Positions 27,658-36,745 of a stretch of DNA of 64,000 nt are shown piece after piece (position 1 is the first letter of the stretch; each line of letters starts with the position of its first letter). Source of the DNA: Tateyamaria omphalii (GTDB lineage Bacteria; Pseudomonadota; Alphaproteobacteria; Rhodobacterales; Rhodobacteraceae); assembly GCF_014651375.1 (NCBI RefSeq), contig NZ_BMWT01000003.1, positions 1 to 64,000 of the forward strand, written 5' to 3'. The notes beneath the pieces were generated by a model. The model did no database searches, was not told the origin of the DNA, and saw only the letters and a list, made by a program, of their open reading frames with translations. The translations under genes were made by a program, and so were the position numbers.

Positions 27658-28779
27658 ATGAGCTTTGAGACCCCAGGCCCGGTTGAGACTGATCTTGCCG
27701 CCGCCATTTCGCCCATCGAAGAGATTATTGAAGATGCGAAGTTGGGCCGGATGTTTATCCTGGTCGATCACGAGGACCGGGAAAACGAAGGTGATCTGGT
27801 GATCCCCGCCAATTTTGCTGATGCGGCGGCCGTGAACTTCATGGCGACCCACGGGCGTGGTTTGATTTGCGTGACTTTGCCTGCTGAACGTATCGACGAC
27901 TTGGGCTTGCCGATGATGGCCATGCACAACTCCTCTCGCCATGAAACGGCCTTTACCGTGTCGGTCGAGGCGCGCGAAGGTGTCAGCACGGGCATTTCCG
28001 CAGGTGATCGTGCTTTAACAATTTCGACGCTTGTGAACCCGCAAGCCACCTCTGCCGACTTGGCGACCCCTGGCCACGTGTTTCCCTTGCGTGCGCGCAA
28101 GGGCGGTGTTTTGGTCCGCGCGGGCCATACGGAGGCGGGCTGTGATGTGTCGCGCCTGGCAGGGCACTATCCGTCGAGTGTCATTTGCGAGATCATGAAC
28201 GAGGATGGCTCAATGGCGCGGTTGCCTGACCTCGTCGACTATGCGGCCAAGCACAAGCTCAAGATAGGTACGATTTCCGACCTCATCGCTTACCGTCGTC
28301 GCCACGACAACCTGGTGGTGGAAACGGACCGCCGCATGGTCACGTCCCAACACGGCGGTGATTGGGACATGCGCATCTTCACCGACCAGACCTATGGCAT
28401 TGAACATGTCACGCTGTCCAAGGGGGATCTGACGACGGACGAACCCGTGTTGGTGCGCACCCACGCGTTGGCCGAAGTGACCGATATCCTGGGCCTTAGC
28501 GACAAACCGGTTGGTGAGTTGCCGCGTGCGATGGAGCTGATCGCGGCAGAGGGGCGGGGCGTTGTCTGCCTGTTCCGCGAGCCGCGCAAATCGCTCTTTA
28601 CTGACGAAGAGGCAGGGCCGCGCATTGTGAAAAACACCGGACTCGGCGCGCAGATGCTGTCCAACATGGGTCTGTCACGTCTGGTCCTGCTGACAGACAG
28701 CCCGCGTACGACCTATATGGGCATCGACGCTTACGGACTTGAGATTGTCGGCACCCGCCCCATCCTCGGAGAGAAATGA
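27658..28779 (+). CDS. ribB: 3,4-dihydroxy-2-butanone-4-phosphate synthase with degenerate GTP cyclohydrolase II domain
   Basis: A 373-residue RibBA-type fusion. The N-terminal DHBP synthase domain (about 1-210) is intact: DHEDRENEGDL near residue 38, THGRGL, and the late GHTEAGCDVSRLAG. The C-terminal GTP cyclohydrolase II-like domain (about 215-373) is recognisable, but the three zinc cysteines (normally in C..CDCG) are missing and the usual RQEGRGIGL reads FREPRKSLF. Only the RibB activity is therefore likely, and a separate RibA must exist elsewhere. The stop overlaps the ribH start (ATGA). Confidence 0.9.
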   Translation: MSFETPGPVETDLAAAISPIEEIIEDAKLGRMFILVDHEDRENEGDLVIPANFADAAAVNFMATHGRGLICVTLPAERIDDLGLPMMAMHNSSRHETAFTVSVEAREGVSTGISAGDRALTISTLVNPQATSADLATPGHVFPLRARKGGVLVRAGHTEAGCDVSRLAGHYPSSVICEIMNEDGSMARLPDLVDYAAKHKLKIGTISDLIAYRRRHDNLVVETDRRMVTSQHGGDWDMRIFTDQTYGIEHVTLSKGDLTTDEPVLVRTHALAEVTDILGLSDKPVGELPRAMELIAAEGRGVVCLFREPRKSLFTDEEAGPRIVKNTGLGAQMLSNMGLSRLVLLTDSPRTTYMGIDAYGLEIVGTRPILGEK

Positions 28780-29321
28780 TGGCATCCATCGACCACCACG
28801 TGCTGGACCGCCCCAGCTTTGACGATCCAACCAAGTTGTTGATCGTCGTGTCCCCTTACTACAAGCAAATCGCGGAAAACCTCGTGGCTGGGGCAAAGAC
28901 CGAGATCGAAGCCGCCGGCGCCACCTGGGATCTGGTCGAGATGCCCGGAGCGCTTGAAATTCCAACAGCTATTGGCATCGCCGAACGCCTTTCCAACTTC
29001 GATGGCTACGTGGCGTTGGGCTGCGTGATCCGTGGTGAAACCACGCACTACGAAACGGTCTGCAATGACAGTTCTCGCGCTATTCAACTTCTGGGCTTGC
29101 AGGGCCTTTGTATCGGCAACGGCATCCTGACGGTCGAGAACACCGAGCAGGCCGAGGTGCGCGCCGATCCTGCGGCTCAAAATAAAGGTGGTGGAGCTGC
29201 AGCAGCGGCCTTGCACCTGATCGCGCTCAGCCGTAAGTGGGGCCGCTCCAGCAAGGGGGTCGGGTTCAAACCGGCCACCGAGTATCAGCTGGCAGGCAAG
29301 ACAGGATCCACCACCGCATGA
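28776..29321 (+). CDS. ribH: 6,7-dimethyl-8-ribityllumazine synthase
   Basis: A 181-residue lumazine synthase, condensing the ribityl-pyrimidine with dihydroxybutanone phosphate in the penultimate step to riboflavin. Landmarks: SPYYKQIAENL near residue 26, MPGALEIPTAI near 58, GCVIRGETTHYETV with the catalytic histidine near 89, and NGILTVENTEQA. The start overlaps ribB (ATGATGG offers 28776 or 28779), and the stop overlaps nusB, so ribB-ribH-nusB are translationally linked. Confidence 0.95.
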   Translation: MMASIDHHVLDRPSFDDPTKLLIVVSPYYKQIAENLVAGAKTEIEAAGATWDLVEMPGALEIPTAIGIAERLSNFDGYVALGCVIRGETTHYETVCNDSSRAIQLLGLQGLCIGNGILTVENTEQAEVRADPAAQNKGGGAAAAALHLIALSRKWGRSSKGVGFKPATEYQLAGKTGSTTA

Positions 29322-29785
29322 CCCTTTCGGGCAATCAGAAACGCAAGATGCGCTCGGCCGCGCGGCTATATGCTGTGCAAGCGCTGTTCCAGATGGAGCA
29401 GACGGCGCAGACCGTAGATCAGATCAAGGTCGAGTTTATGGACCATCGCTTTGGCGCGTCCTACGAAGGGGACGAGATGGCCGAGGGTGATCCTGACCAC
29501 TTTGCCCGCGTCATGGATGATGCGGTAAACTATCAGGCCCCGATTGACCAAATGACCGACCGGGCTTTGGTTGCGAAATGGCCGATTGCGCGGATCGATC
29601 CAACGCTGCGGGCCCTGTTTCGCGCAGCGGGTGCCGAGCTGCGAGACTCAGGCACACCGCCAAAAGTGGTCATTGTTGAATATGTGGACGTCGCACGGGC
29701 CTTTTTTCCAAATGGGAAAGAGCCGAAATTTGTCAACGCAGTGCTTGACCATATGGCGCGAGAGGCTCGGCCAGAAGCATTCTGA
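29318..29785 (+). CDS. nusB: Transcription antitermination factor NusB
   Basis: A 155-residue NusB, which binds boxA RNA with S10 in rRNA antitermination. The all-helical family pattern is clear: RKMRSAARLYAVQALFQME at the N-terminus, LDRVMDD-like central helix, and VIVEYVDVARAFF...FVNAVLDHMAR near the C-terminus. ATG 29318 overlaps the ribH stop (ATGA); the longer frame from 29237 lies inside ribH. The ribH-nusB order is widespread in bacteria. Confidence 0.95.
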   Translation: MTLSGNQKRKMRSAARLYAVQALFQMEQTAQTVDQIKVEFMDHRFGASYEGDEMAEGDPDHFARVMDDAVNYQAPIDQMTDRALVAKWPIARIDPTLRALFRAAGAELRDSGTPPKVVIVEYVDVARAFFPNGKEPKFVNAVLDHMAREARPEAF

Positions 29786-30132
29786 CGGTGGTTTTCGAAT
29801 TCGAGTACTTTGACTGACAGGATGGTTTCCGTCTTTCGGTGACGTTCTGCTGTGTCCCGAACGGATTGTGGCTGGTTCAGTTTCGGGACGCGGGCGTTCG
29901 CAGTCTGACGTCTGCTCCATCGAGGCAAGTCCCTTTATTCGAATAAACACTCATTAGCATGTTGGCGTTGGCTGAAGTGGGCGCGGCATGTGTCGCACCG
30001 CGCGTCGCTTGAACTGTCACTTTGCAATCCCCAAGTCGACTTCGAGTGGAACACGCCTTCGAGTTGTATTGCTCGCGGGTGGTGCGCCCATCGCCTCTCA
30101 ACCGCCCAAAGACGCAAAGGATGAATTTCATA
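29786..30132. other. Gap after nusB with a 14-bp palindrome
   Basis: No gene is recognised in these 347 bases. The perfect palindrome TTTATTCGAATAAA lies at 29934-29947, roughly midway, and is strikingly AT-rich for this genome. It could be an operator for the downstream amphi-Trp gene. No clear T-rich terminator follows nusB. Confidence 0.4.
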
Positions 30133-30408
30133 ATGGGTCGTGAATTTACCCTTTTCAGCAGCAAGGAAACAAAGAGCCGCAGCGACATAGCGACTTTCCT
30201 ACACAGCCTCGCCGATCGCCTTGATACGGCAGAGGTGACCTTGCGGAAAGGTCAGGACGAGATCGTGCTAAACCTGCCCGACCAGATGACACTCGAGTTG
30301 AAGGTTGAGGACGAGGAGAAGCGAAACAAGGGCCTTCAACACAGCCTTGAGATCGAGCTGAAGTGGTTTGACAATGATGGGCCAACCGGGCCTGTCGAGT
30401 TGGGTTAG
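30133..30408 (+). CDS. Amphi-Trp domain protein
   Basis: A 91-residue small protein with the amphi-Trp pattern: GREFTLFSSKETKSRSDIATFLHSLADRL at the N-terminus (split here by ordinary residues) and a C-terminal beta-stretch ending with LEIELKWFD, whose tryptophan gives the domain its name. The function of the domain is not known. The start could also be ATG 30121; 30133 matches the usual length. It stands alone between nusB and the dihydroorotase homologue. Confidence 0.7.
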   Translation: MGREFTLFSSKETKSRSDIATFLHSLADRLDTAEVTLRKGQDEIVLNLPDQMTLELKVEDEEKRNKGLQHSLEIELKWFDNDGPTGPVELG

Positions 30409-30743
30409 GGTGCCACATCAATCAGCGTTCTTTCGGGCGCATTTTACCAACTTGTTCTGATCTTGATATGGTGCTCACCCTTTTGATGGGCACCAGCCAG
30501 ATTATGCTGTCTTGTCTTGCTGCCTGGATGCCGCATGATGTTACTCATTCGATGCGGTACCTGTGCTGTTTGCTGGACAATTTGCTTGCTTTGGCCGACA
30601 ACGCGACCCGGACCTCAGTTTCGGAGCACCATGTCAGTTTTCCACATTTTGAAGATAGGTTGCAGTTCCCAGTTCAAGTGGGATGGGGCAAGCGGTCTGA
30701 ACGGCATGAATCGAAACAATGCCAAACTGATGCGAGGGGCGGG
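30409..30743. other. Gap upstream of the dihydroorotase homologue
   Basis: The reading frame of the next gene stays open through this stretch, but the translation is not family-like and no start has a ribosome site. I see no RNA gene or repeat. It probably holds the promoter of the pyrC-like/plsY pair. Confidence 0.4.
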
Positions 30744-32048
30744 ATGACGGACATTCTGTTCAAAAACGCGAAGTTGGTGGACCCGGAGACTGACAAGGTG
30801 ACGACCGGCGCCCTTATCGTGCGCGGCGGCAGCATCGCCGAAATACTGGCACAGGACGTTGATTTGACTGCAGATGCGTTCGCTGCGGCGAACTTCTCGC
30901 GAGTGGTCGACTGCGAGCGCAAACACCTTGCTCCTGGTATTGTGGATATCGGCGTTAAAGTGTGTGAGCCGGGAGAACGACATAAAGAGAGCTTTGGCTC
31001 TGCGGGGCTTGCGGCGGCGGCGGGCGGAGTCACCACGATGGTCACTCGTCCAGACACCGATCCGGTCATTGACAACCCGGAAACCCTGGAGTTTGTGATC
31101 CGCCGTGCCCGAGAAGCGGCACCCGTTCATGTGTTGCCCATGGCTGCCCTGACCAAAGGGCGGCAGGGACGTGAAATGACCGAGATCGGGTTCCTTTTGG
31201 ATGCGGGCGCCGTTGCCTTTACCGACTGTGATCAGGTGGTCACCGACAGCAAGGTTTTTGCCCGCGCTTTGACCTATGCAAGATCACTGGGCGCGCTGGT
31301 GCTTGGGCATCCACAGGACCCGGGCCTAAGTTCTGGTGCGGCCGCCACGTCGGGGAAATTTGCATCGCTTCGGGGGCTACCTGCAGTATCACCAATGGCA
31401 GAGCGTATGGGGTTGGACCGTGACATAGCGATGGTGGAAATGACCGGCGCGCGCTATCACGCGGACCAAATCACTGTTGCCCGCGCGCTTCCGCCGCTTG
31501 AAAGGGCGAAAGGTAATGGTTTTGACATCACTGCGGGAACATCTATTCACCACCTCGCGCTGAATGCGCTCGACGTGTCTGACTACCGCACGTTCTTCAA
31601 GATCAAGCCCCCCTTGCGGGATGAGGAAGACCGGGTAGCGATCGCCGAAGCCGTTCGCACCGGCCTGATAGACATCATCAGCTCAATGCACACGCCGCAA
31701 GATGAAGAGAGCAAACGCCTGCCTTTCGAAGCGGCGGCATCTGGTGCGGTCGCTCTTGAGACATTGCTGCCTGCGGCGATGCGCCTGTTCCATGCTGATC
31801 AAATCGACCTGCCGACACTGTGGCGGGCAATGTCGCTGAACCCGGCCAAGCGCCTTGGCTTGGACTCTGGGCGGCTGGCCGTGGGCGCGCCGGCCGACCT
31901 CGTCCTGTTCGACCCACATGCGCCTTTTGTGATGGATCGTGCCACACTCCATTCGAAATCGCGCAATACCCCATTTGACGGGGCTAGGATGCAAGGTAAG
32001 GTTTTGGAAACCTTTGTCGCTGGACGATCCGTATACAAAAGAGACTGA
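30744..32048 (+). CDS. Dihydroorotase-like protein, apparently catalytically inactive
   Basis: A 434-residue class I dihydroorotase homologue. The expected metal motif DxHxHxREPG reads D68-I-G-V-K-V-C-E-P-G, so both histidines (positions 70 and 72) and the arginine are lost. The late TDHAPH motif reads SMHTPQ near residue 313, losing the catalytic aspartate. It therefore resembles the non-catalytic PyrC-like (PyrX) chains that associate with aspartate carbamoyltransferase. ATG 30744 is chosen at the point where family resemblance begins. pyrB is present but far away (59070-60014). The next gene, plsY, starts immediately after the stop. Confidence 0.85.
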   Translation: MTDILFKNAKLVDPETDKVTTGALIVRGGSIAEILAQDVDLTADAFAAANFSRVVDCERKHLAPGIVDIGVKVCEPGERHKESFGSAGLAAAAGGVTTMVTRPDTDPVIDNPETLEFVIRRAREAAPVHVLPMAALTKGRQGREMTEIGFLLDAGAVAFTDCDQVVTDSKVFARALTYARSLGALVLGHPQDPGLSSGAAATSGKFASLRGLPAVSPMAERMGLDRDIAMVEMTGARYHADQITVARALPPLERAKGNGFDITAGTSIHHLALNALDVSDYRTFFKIKPPLRDEEDRVAIAEAVRTGLIDIISSMHTPQDEESKRLPFEAAASGAVALETLLPAAMRLFHADQIDLPTLWRAMSLNPAKRLGLDSGRLAVGAPADLVLFDPHAPFVMDRATLHSKSRNTPFDGARMQGKVLETFVAGRSVYKRD

Positions 32049-32669
32049 ATGCCCCTTCTTGAAAGTACGCAAGCCACGTTGGTCCTGTGGGCCGTGATTG
32101 GCTATCTTCTTGGATCGATCCCGTTTGGTATGGTCTTGGCGCGGGTGATGAACCTTGGAAATCTGCGCGAGATTGGATCAGGCAACATCGGCGCCACCAA
32201 TGTTCTTCGGACCGGTAACAAGACCGCGGCTGCGCTGACCCTTTTGCTGGATGCGGGAAAGGGCGCACTGGCGCTGGTCCTGGCGCGCTTGATCACGGGG
32301 AGTGAAGATGCAGCCCAGATTGCCGGCCTCGCCGCGATGCTGGGGCACTGCTATCCGATCTGGTTGCGGTTCAAAGGCGGTAAGGGTGTCGCCACCTTTC
32401 TTGGCTTGTTGATTGCGCTGCATTGGCCGGTGGGTCTTGGAGCTTGCATCGCGTGGCTGGTCGGGGCTGGCCTATGGCGCATTTCCTCTATGGGCGCGTT
32501 GGTTGCCGCTGCGGCGTCGACATTCCTTATGATGTTTCTCGGCGGGCAGGACGGGCTGTTCCTTGGAGTTATCCTCACGCTTTTGGTGTTTTGGCGGCAT
32601 CGGGAAAACATCCGCCGTATCAAAGCAGGTACAGAGCCGAAGATCGGTCAAAAAACACCGGGTCAGTAG
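32049..32669 (+). CDS. plsY: Glycerol-3-phosphate acyltransferase PlsY
   Basis: A 206-residue integral membrane enzyme transferring acyl groups from acyl-phosphate to glycerol-3-phosphate at the first step of phospholipid synthesis. The conserved motifs are visible: GSIPFG near residue 22, GSGNIGATNVLRTGNK near 41, FKGGKGVAT near 107. Several hydrophobic segments fit the five-helix topology. Its ATG directly abuts the stop of the dihydroorotase-like gene. It is convergent with putA, with a small hairpin between. Confidence 0.93.
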   Translation: MPLLESTQATLVLWAVIGYLLGSIPFGMVLARVMNLGNLREIGSGNIGATNVLRTGNKTAAALTLLLDAGKGALALVLARLITGSEDAAQIAGLAAMLGHCYPIWLRFKGGKGVATFLGLLIALHWPVGLGACIAWLVGAGLWRISSMGALVAAAASTFLMMFLGGQDGLFLGVILTLLVFWRHRENIRRIKAGTEPKIGQKTPGQ

Positions 32670-32683
32670 TGCAAACAACAGCT

Positions 32684-32697
32684 CTCAGGTAACTGAG
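32684..32697. terminator. Small hairpin between convergent plsY and putA
   Basis: CTCAG-GTAA-CTGAG forms a 5-bp stem with a stable GTAA-type loop in the 36-base gap between two converging genes. There is no clear T-run on either side, so terminator function is tentative. Confidence 0.3.
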
Positions 32698-32705
32698 TTC
32701 CTCCG

Positions 32706-35700
32706 TCAGCTGGCAGCGCCAAGCAGTGCCGCATTCCCGCCGGAGGCGGTGGTATCTACACAAATGTGGCGTTCAACATGGACATGCGCTTTGTCAGGCT
32801 GTCCCGTGATCAACGGGATGATCGGTCCACTGCGTTTCGCGAGCGCTTTTTCCAGCGCGGTTCCTTGCTGCATATCAGTGCCCCACCAGAGTACCCCGCC
32901 ATAGGCTGGACCATCGGTTAGCGCCTTGGGGTCAACTTGTCCTGTCGCTGGCACGGCAATGCCGCCCAAGGCTGTTACAGCTGCCATTTGCGCAGCCGTC
33001 GCCTCTGCGCCGGGGCCTGCGCAAAGCAACGCGGGTCGTGGCGAGCGGCTGTGCATATTGGATTCACCCGTTGGCCCAGGCAAAGCGGTGCTGTCCTGTA
33101 CAGTATCTGAACCTGGCGGCAACGATGGGGGGGCGACCGTGCTAGGCCATGTGGTGCACGCCTGAACAGCTCTTTGCCCACGGAAACGCAGCAGATAATC
33201 CGGACCACCTGCCTTTGGTCCCGTGCCCGACAGACCATGCCCACCAAAAGGCTGACTGCCGACGATGGCACCGATCTGATTGCGATTTACGTAGATATTG
33301 CCTGCCGCGATACGGTCCGTAACATGTTGCACCCGATCATCAATGCGGGTGTGAAGGCCGAATGTCAGCCCATAGCCCGTGTCGTTGATCGCATCGATGA
33401 TCGCGTCCAGATCAGTGGCGCTGTACGTCGCAATGTGCAGAACAGGGCCAAATACTTCGCGCTCAATATCCTTAATTCCGTTCACGCGGATCAGGGCGGG
33501 GGCCACGAAATGCCCGTGGTCCGGTGTTTCCAACTGATGCAACAGCCGCCCTTCCGCGCGCGCAGTGGCGATATGCGCATCTATGCTTGCTTGAGCCTCG
33601 GCATCGATGACAGGACCCACATCAGTTGCAAGGTGCCAAGGTGTACCAAGCTGCAGGGCGTCCATCGCCCCAATCAACATCTCAGTCAGGTGGGGCGCGA
33701 TATCTTCTTGAACATAAAGGCATCGTAAGGCCGAACAGCGTTGCCCTGCTGATTGGAACGCGCTTTCAACGATGCTTCTCACGACCTGTTCCGGCAATGC
33801 GGTGCTGTCGACGATCATCGCGTTCAATCCGCCGGTTTCTGCAATCAACGGTGTGCCGGGTGCAGTATGATCGGCTAGGTTTGCCCGGATGCGCAATGCG
33901 GTTTCGGTCGAGCCCGTAAAGGCGACTCCATTGACGCTTGGATGGCTGGTCAGTGCTGCCCCAATGTCACCTGCGCCCAAAATCAGCTGTAACGCGGCGC
34001 GGGGAGCGCCAGCCTCGTGCAACAGTTCGACGGCCCGGTGTGCGACCAGCGATGTCTGTTCGGCCGGTTTGGCCAGGACCGCGTTTCCAGCTGCAAGCGC
34101 CGCCGCCACCTGGCCTGTGAAGATAGCCAAAGGAAAGTTCCAGGGGGAGATGCATACAAATTTACCCGCTGGGGCACCACCGTCCGCCTGTGTCGCATAG
34201 TAACGAAGAAAATCGACGGCCTCGCGCAATTCAGCCACGGCATCCGGCAGGGTTTTCCCCGCCTCTCGGGCGAGAAGCGCAAAGAGCTCACCGAACTGCG
34301 CCTCGTAAAGATCGGCGGCCACGTTCAGCACGCGGGCGCGTTCCGCAGCAGACGCAGGCCATGTCACCGCGTCCGCGATCGCTTGTGGCACCTGATCGGG
34401 CGTCGCCCAAGAGGCGCTTCCGACCACGTCCTGAGGGTCGGCAGGGTTCTTGATTGTCTGTCCAACACCGGTTCCCGCACTGACAGTCAATGTCTGTGCC
34501 GTCCACTGGTGCGCGGCAAAGCCCTTTCGTGCGGTTTCAATCCGCGACAGCGTAGGTGCATGTGTCAGGTCGAAGCCCTGTGAGTTTTGGCGCTCGGGTG
34601 CAAACAGCGAACGACCATCAGGGATTTTGATCACGCTATCTTCCAAGGCTTCGAACGGGTCCGCTGCCACCACTTCTGGCGGCACATCCTCGTCCACGAT
34701 CTGGTTCACGAAGCTGGAATTGGCGCCATTCTCCAGCAGGCGTCGCACCAGATAAGCCAAGAGATCGCGATGCGCGCCCACCGGCGCATAAATCCGGCAT
34801 CGTGTACCGTTTTCGCGCAGCACCATGTCGTGCAACGCTTCACCCATCCCGTGAAGACGTTGAAATTCGAAAGGTTGGTCATCGGCCATGTGGAGGATCG
34901 CCGCGACGGTATGGGCGTTGTGGGTTGCGAATTGCGGATAGATGCGGTCGGTTAGACCCAGCAGTTTGCGAGCATTGGCAATGTATGAAACGTCGGTTGC
35001 TGCCTTGCGCGTAAAAACGGGGAAACCTGCAACTCCCTCGACTTGCGCCCGTTTGATTTCAGTATCCCAGTAGGCGCCCTTGACCAGTCGGACCATCACT
35101 TTGCGGTCATACCGGACGGCCATCTTGTGGATTGCATCGATGGCGGAACCCGCACGCGGCCCATAGGCCTGTACCACCACACCGAACCCGTCCCAACCCG
35201 CAAGGGCCTCTTCGCGCAGGACCGCATCAATGACCTGCAGCGACAGCGACAATCGATCGGCTTCCTCGGCATCCACGTTCAGGCCCATTCCTGCGGAAGC
35301 CGCCAGAAGAGCAACTGATCGCAGACGCGGTACAAGCTCTCGCATAACGGCGCCCTCTTGAGCGCGTTCGTACCGGGGATGCAGGGCCGATAACTTGACC
35401 GAAATGCCGGCATTCTCGCGGATGTCGGCACTGTTACACGCACGAGCGATGGCAGAGATCGCCCGTGAATAGCTCAGGTGGTAACGCCGCGCATCGGCAT
35501 CCGTCATAGCAGCCTCGCCAAGCATGTCATAGGAATAGGTGAAACCTTTGGCTTCCATTCCAGCAGCGCGATCCATTGCGCTGTTTATGTCTTCACCCAA
35601 CACGAATTGCCGCCCCATCTCTTTCATCGCACGAGAGACGGCGACGCGGATCACTGGTTCGCCTAACCGTTTGATTGCGCCACGCAAATGGCCAATTGGC

Positions 35701-36119
35701 CCCGGTTGATCATCATCCAGTACACGGCCCGTCAACATGAGCGCCCAGGTTGATGCATTTACGAGTGACGACGTTGAATGACCCAAATGCTTGCCCCAGT
35801 TTGAAGGGGCAATCTTGTCTTCGATCAATGCGTCGATGGTATCGGCATCGGGCACACGCAACAGGGCTTCGGCCAAGCACATAAGTGCGATACCCTCATC
35901 TGTCGACAAGCCGTATTCGGCCAGGAATGTCTCCATCAACCCAGGTGTATCTTCACTGCGGATGGCATTGACCAAACCGGCGGCGTTTTCGCAAATTGAT
36001 TTTCGATCCTCGGCAGACAGGTTGACCGTTTGGATCAGGTCCGCAAGGACGGCGTCTGGATCTGCATACATATCCGCGTCAAGCTGAGTGGCCAGTTCAC
36101 GGTTCACTTCTTGTACCAT
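32706..36119 (-). CDS. putA: Bifunctional proline dehydrogenase / P5C dehydrogenase PutA
   Basis: A 1137-residue enzyme oxidising proline to glutamate through pyrroline-5-carboxylate. Order: N-terminal helical arm, FAD-dependent proline dehydrogenase barrel (to about residue 470), NAD-dependent aldehyde dehydrogenase (about 500-1000, catalytic cysteine in SAGQRCSALR near 793), and a C-terminal ALDH-like extension ending DTTASGGNAALL, typical of type-B PutA. No N-terminal ribbon-helix-helix DNA-binding domain is seen, which fits a separate regulator. ATG 36119 has AAAAGGAA at a good distance; the upstream ATG 36137 does not. Confidence 0.95.
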   Translation of the reverse strand: MVQEVNRELATQLDADMYADPDAVLADLIQTVNLSAEDRKSICENAAGLVNAIRSEDTPGLMETFLAEYGLSTDEGIALMCLAEALLRVPDADTIDALIEDKIAPSNWGKHLGHSTSSLVNASTWALMLTGRVLDDDQPGPIGHLRGAIKRLGEPVIRVAVSRAMKEMGRQFVLGEDINSAMDRAAGMEAKGFTYSYDMLGEAAMTDADARRYHLSYSRAISAIARACNSADIRENAGISVKLSALHPRYERAQEGAVMRELVPRLRSVALLAASAGMGLNVDAEEADRLSLSLQVIDAVLREEALAGWDGFGVVVQAYGPRAGSAIDAIHKMAVRYDRKVMVRLVKGAYWDTEIKRAQVEGVAGFPVFTRKAATDVSYIANARKLLGLTDRIYPQFATHNAHTVAAILHMADDQPFEFQRLHGMGEALHDMVLRENGTRCRIYAPVGAHRDLLAYLVRRLLENGANSSFVNQIVDEDVPPEVVAADPFEALEDSVIKIPDGRSLFAPERQNSQGFDLTHAPTLSRIETARKGFAAHQWTAQTLTVSAGTGVGQTIKNPADPQDVVGSASWATPDQVPQAIADAVTWPASAAERARVLNVAADLYEAQFGELFALLAREAGKTLPDAVAELREAVDFLRYYATQADGGAPAGKFVCISPWNFPLAIFTGQVAAALAAGNAVLAKPAEQTSLVAHRAVELLHEAGAPRAALQLILGAGDIGAALTSHPSVNGVAFTGSTETALRIRANLADHTAPGTPLIAETGGLNAMIVDSTALPEQVVRSIVESAFQSAGQRCSALRCLYVQEDIAPHLTEMLIGAMDALQLGTPWHLATDVGPVIDAEAQASIDAHIATARAEGRLLHQLETPDHGHFVAPALIRVNGIKDIEREVFGPVLHIATYSATDLDAIIDAINDTGYGLTFGLHTRIDDRVQHVTDRIAAGNIYVNRNQIGAIVGSQPFGGHGLSGTGPKAGGPDYLLRFRGQRAVQACTTWPSTVAPPSLPPGSDTVQDSTALPGPTGESNMHSRSPRPALLCAGPGAEATAAQMAAVTALGGIAVPATGQVDPKALTDGPAYGGVLWWGTDMQQGTALEKALAKRSGPIIPLITGQPDKAHVHVERHICVDTTASGGNAALLGAAS

Positions 36120-36201
36120 GGCGCTTTCCTTTTCCATTTAGGTAAGTGTAACATCCTGTGAGCGGTTAAAATGATTGAAATTGATAGCAATGGCAGGACA
36201 A

Positions 36202-36702
36202 ATGACGGGTTTGAGCTCAGCTTTAAGAGCGAAGGAACCAAAGGCACTGGACAAGCTGGATCAATCGATTCTGACAGCCCTTGCCGAGGATGGGAGGATC
36301 AGTATCACCGATCTTGCGATACGGATCGGTCTGTCCAAATCTCCGACACAGGCGCGGCTGCGGCGGTTGGAAAAAGACGGGATCATAATGGGGTATCGCG
36401 CGCTGCTTGACCCGATCTCCTTGGGACTTGATCATGTCGCGTTTGTTGAAGTGCGCCTGAGCGACACCCGAGAGGCAGCACTGCGTGCGTTCAATTCAGC
36501 CGTTCAGCAAATTCCGGAAATTGAGCAAGCCCACATGATTGCCAGTCATTTCGACTATCTCTTGAAGGTCCGCACCCGCAGCATGGCCCAGTACCGCCAG
36601 TTCCTTGGGGATGTGATTTCAAGCCTTCCGCATGTGGCATCGACCTCAACCTATGTGGCGATGGAGGCCGTCAAGGAGGTCATGCTGCCCGGGCTTGACT
36701 AA
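36202..36702 (+). CDS. Lrp/AsnC-family regulator (PutR-like)
   Basis: A protein of about 166 residues with an N-terminal winged helix-turn-helix (LDKLDQSILTALAEDGRIS, LAIRIGLSKSPTQARLRRLE) and a C-terminal RAM effector-binding domain. Lrp-type PutR activates putA in response to proline in Rhodobacter and Agrobacterium, and the divergent position beside putA (about 80 bases) supports the same role. The exact start is uncertain: ATG 36202 has a weak AGGA, while 36190 and TTG 36175 are in frame. Confidence 0.85.
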   Translation: MTGLSSALRAKEPKALDKLDQSILTALAEDGRISITDLAIRIGLSKSPTQARLRRLEKDGIIMGYRALLDPISLGLDHVAFVEVRLSDTREAALRAFNSAVQQIPEIEQAHMIASHFDYLLKVRTRSMAQYRQFLGDVISSLPHVASTSTYVAMEAVKEVMLPGLD

Positions 36703-36745
36703 CGTGTGGCTTGACCAGTGAGATCGCAGCATCATTCTTGACGTC

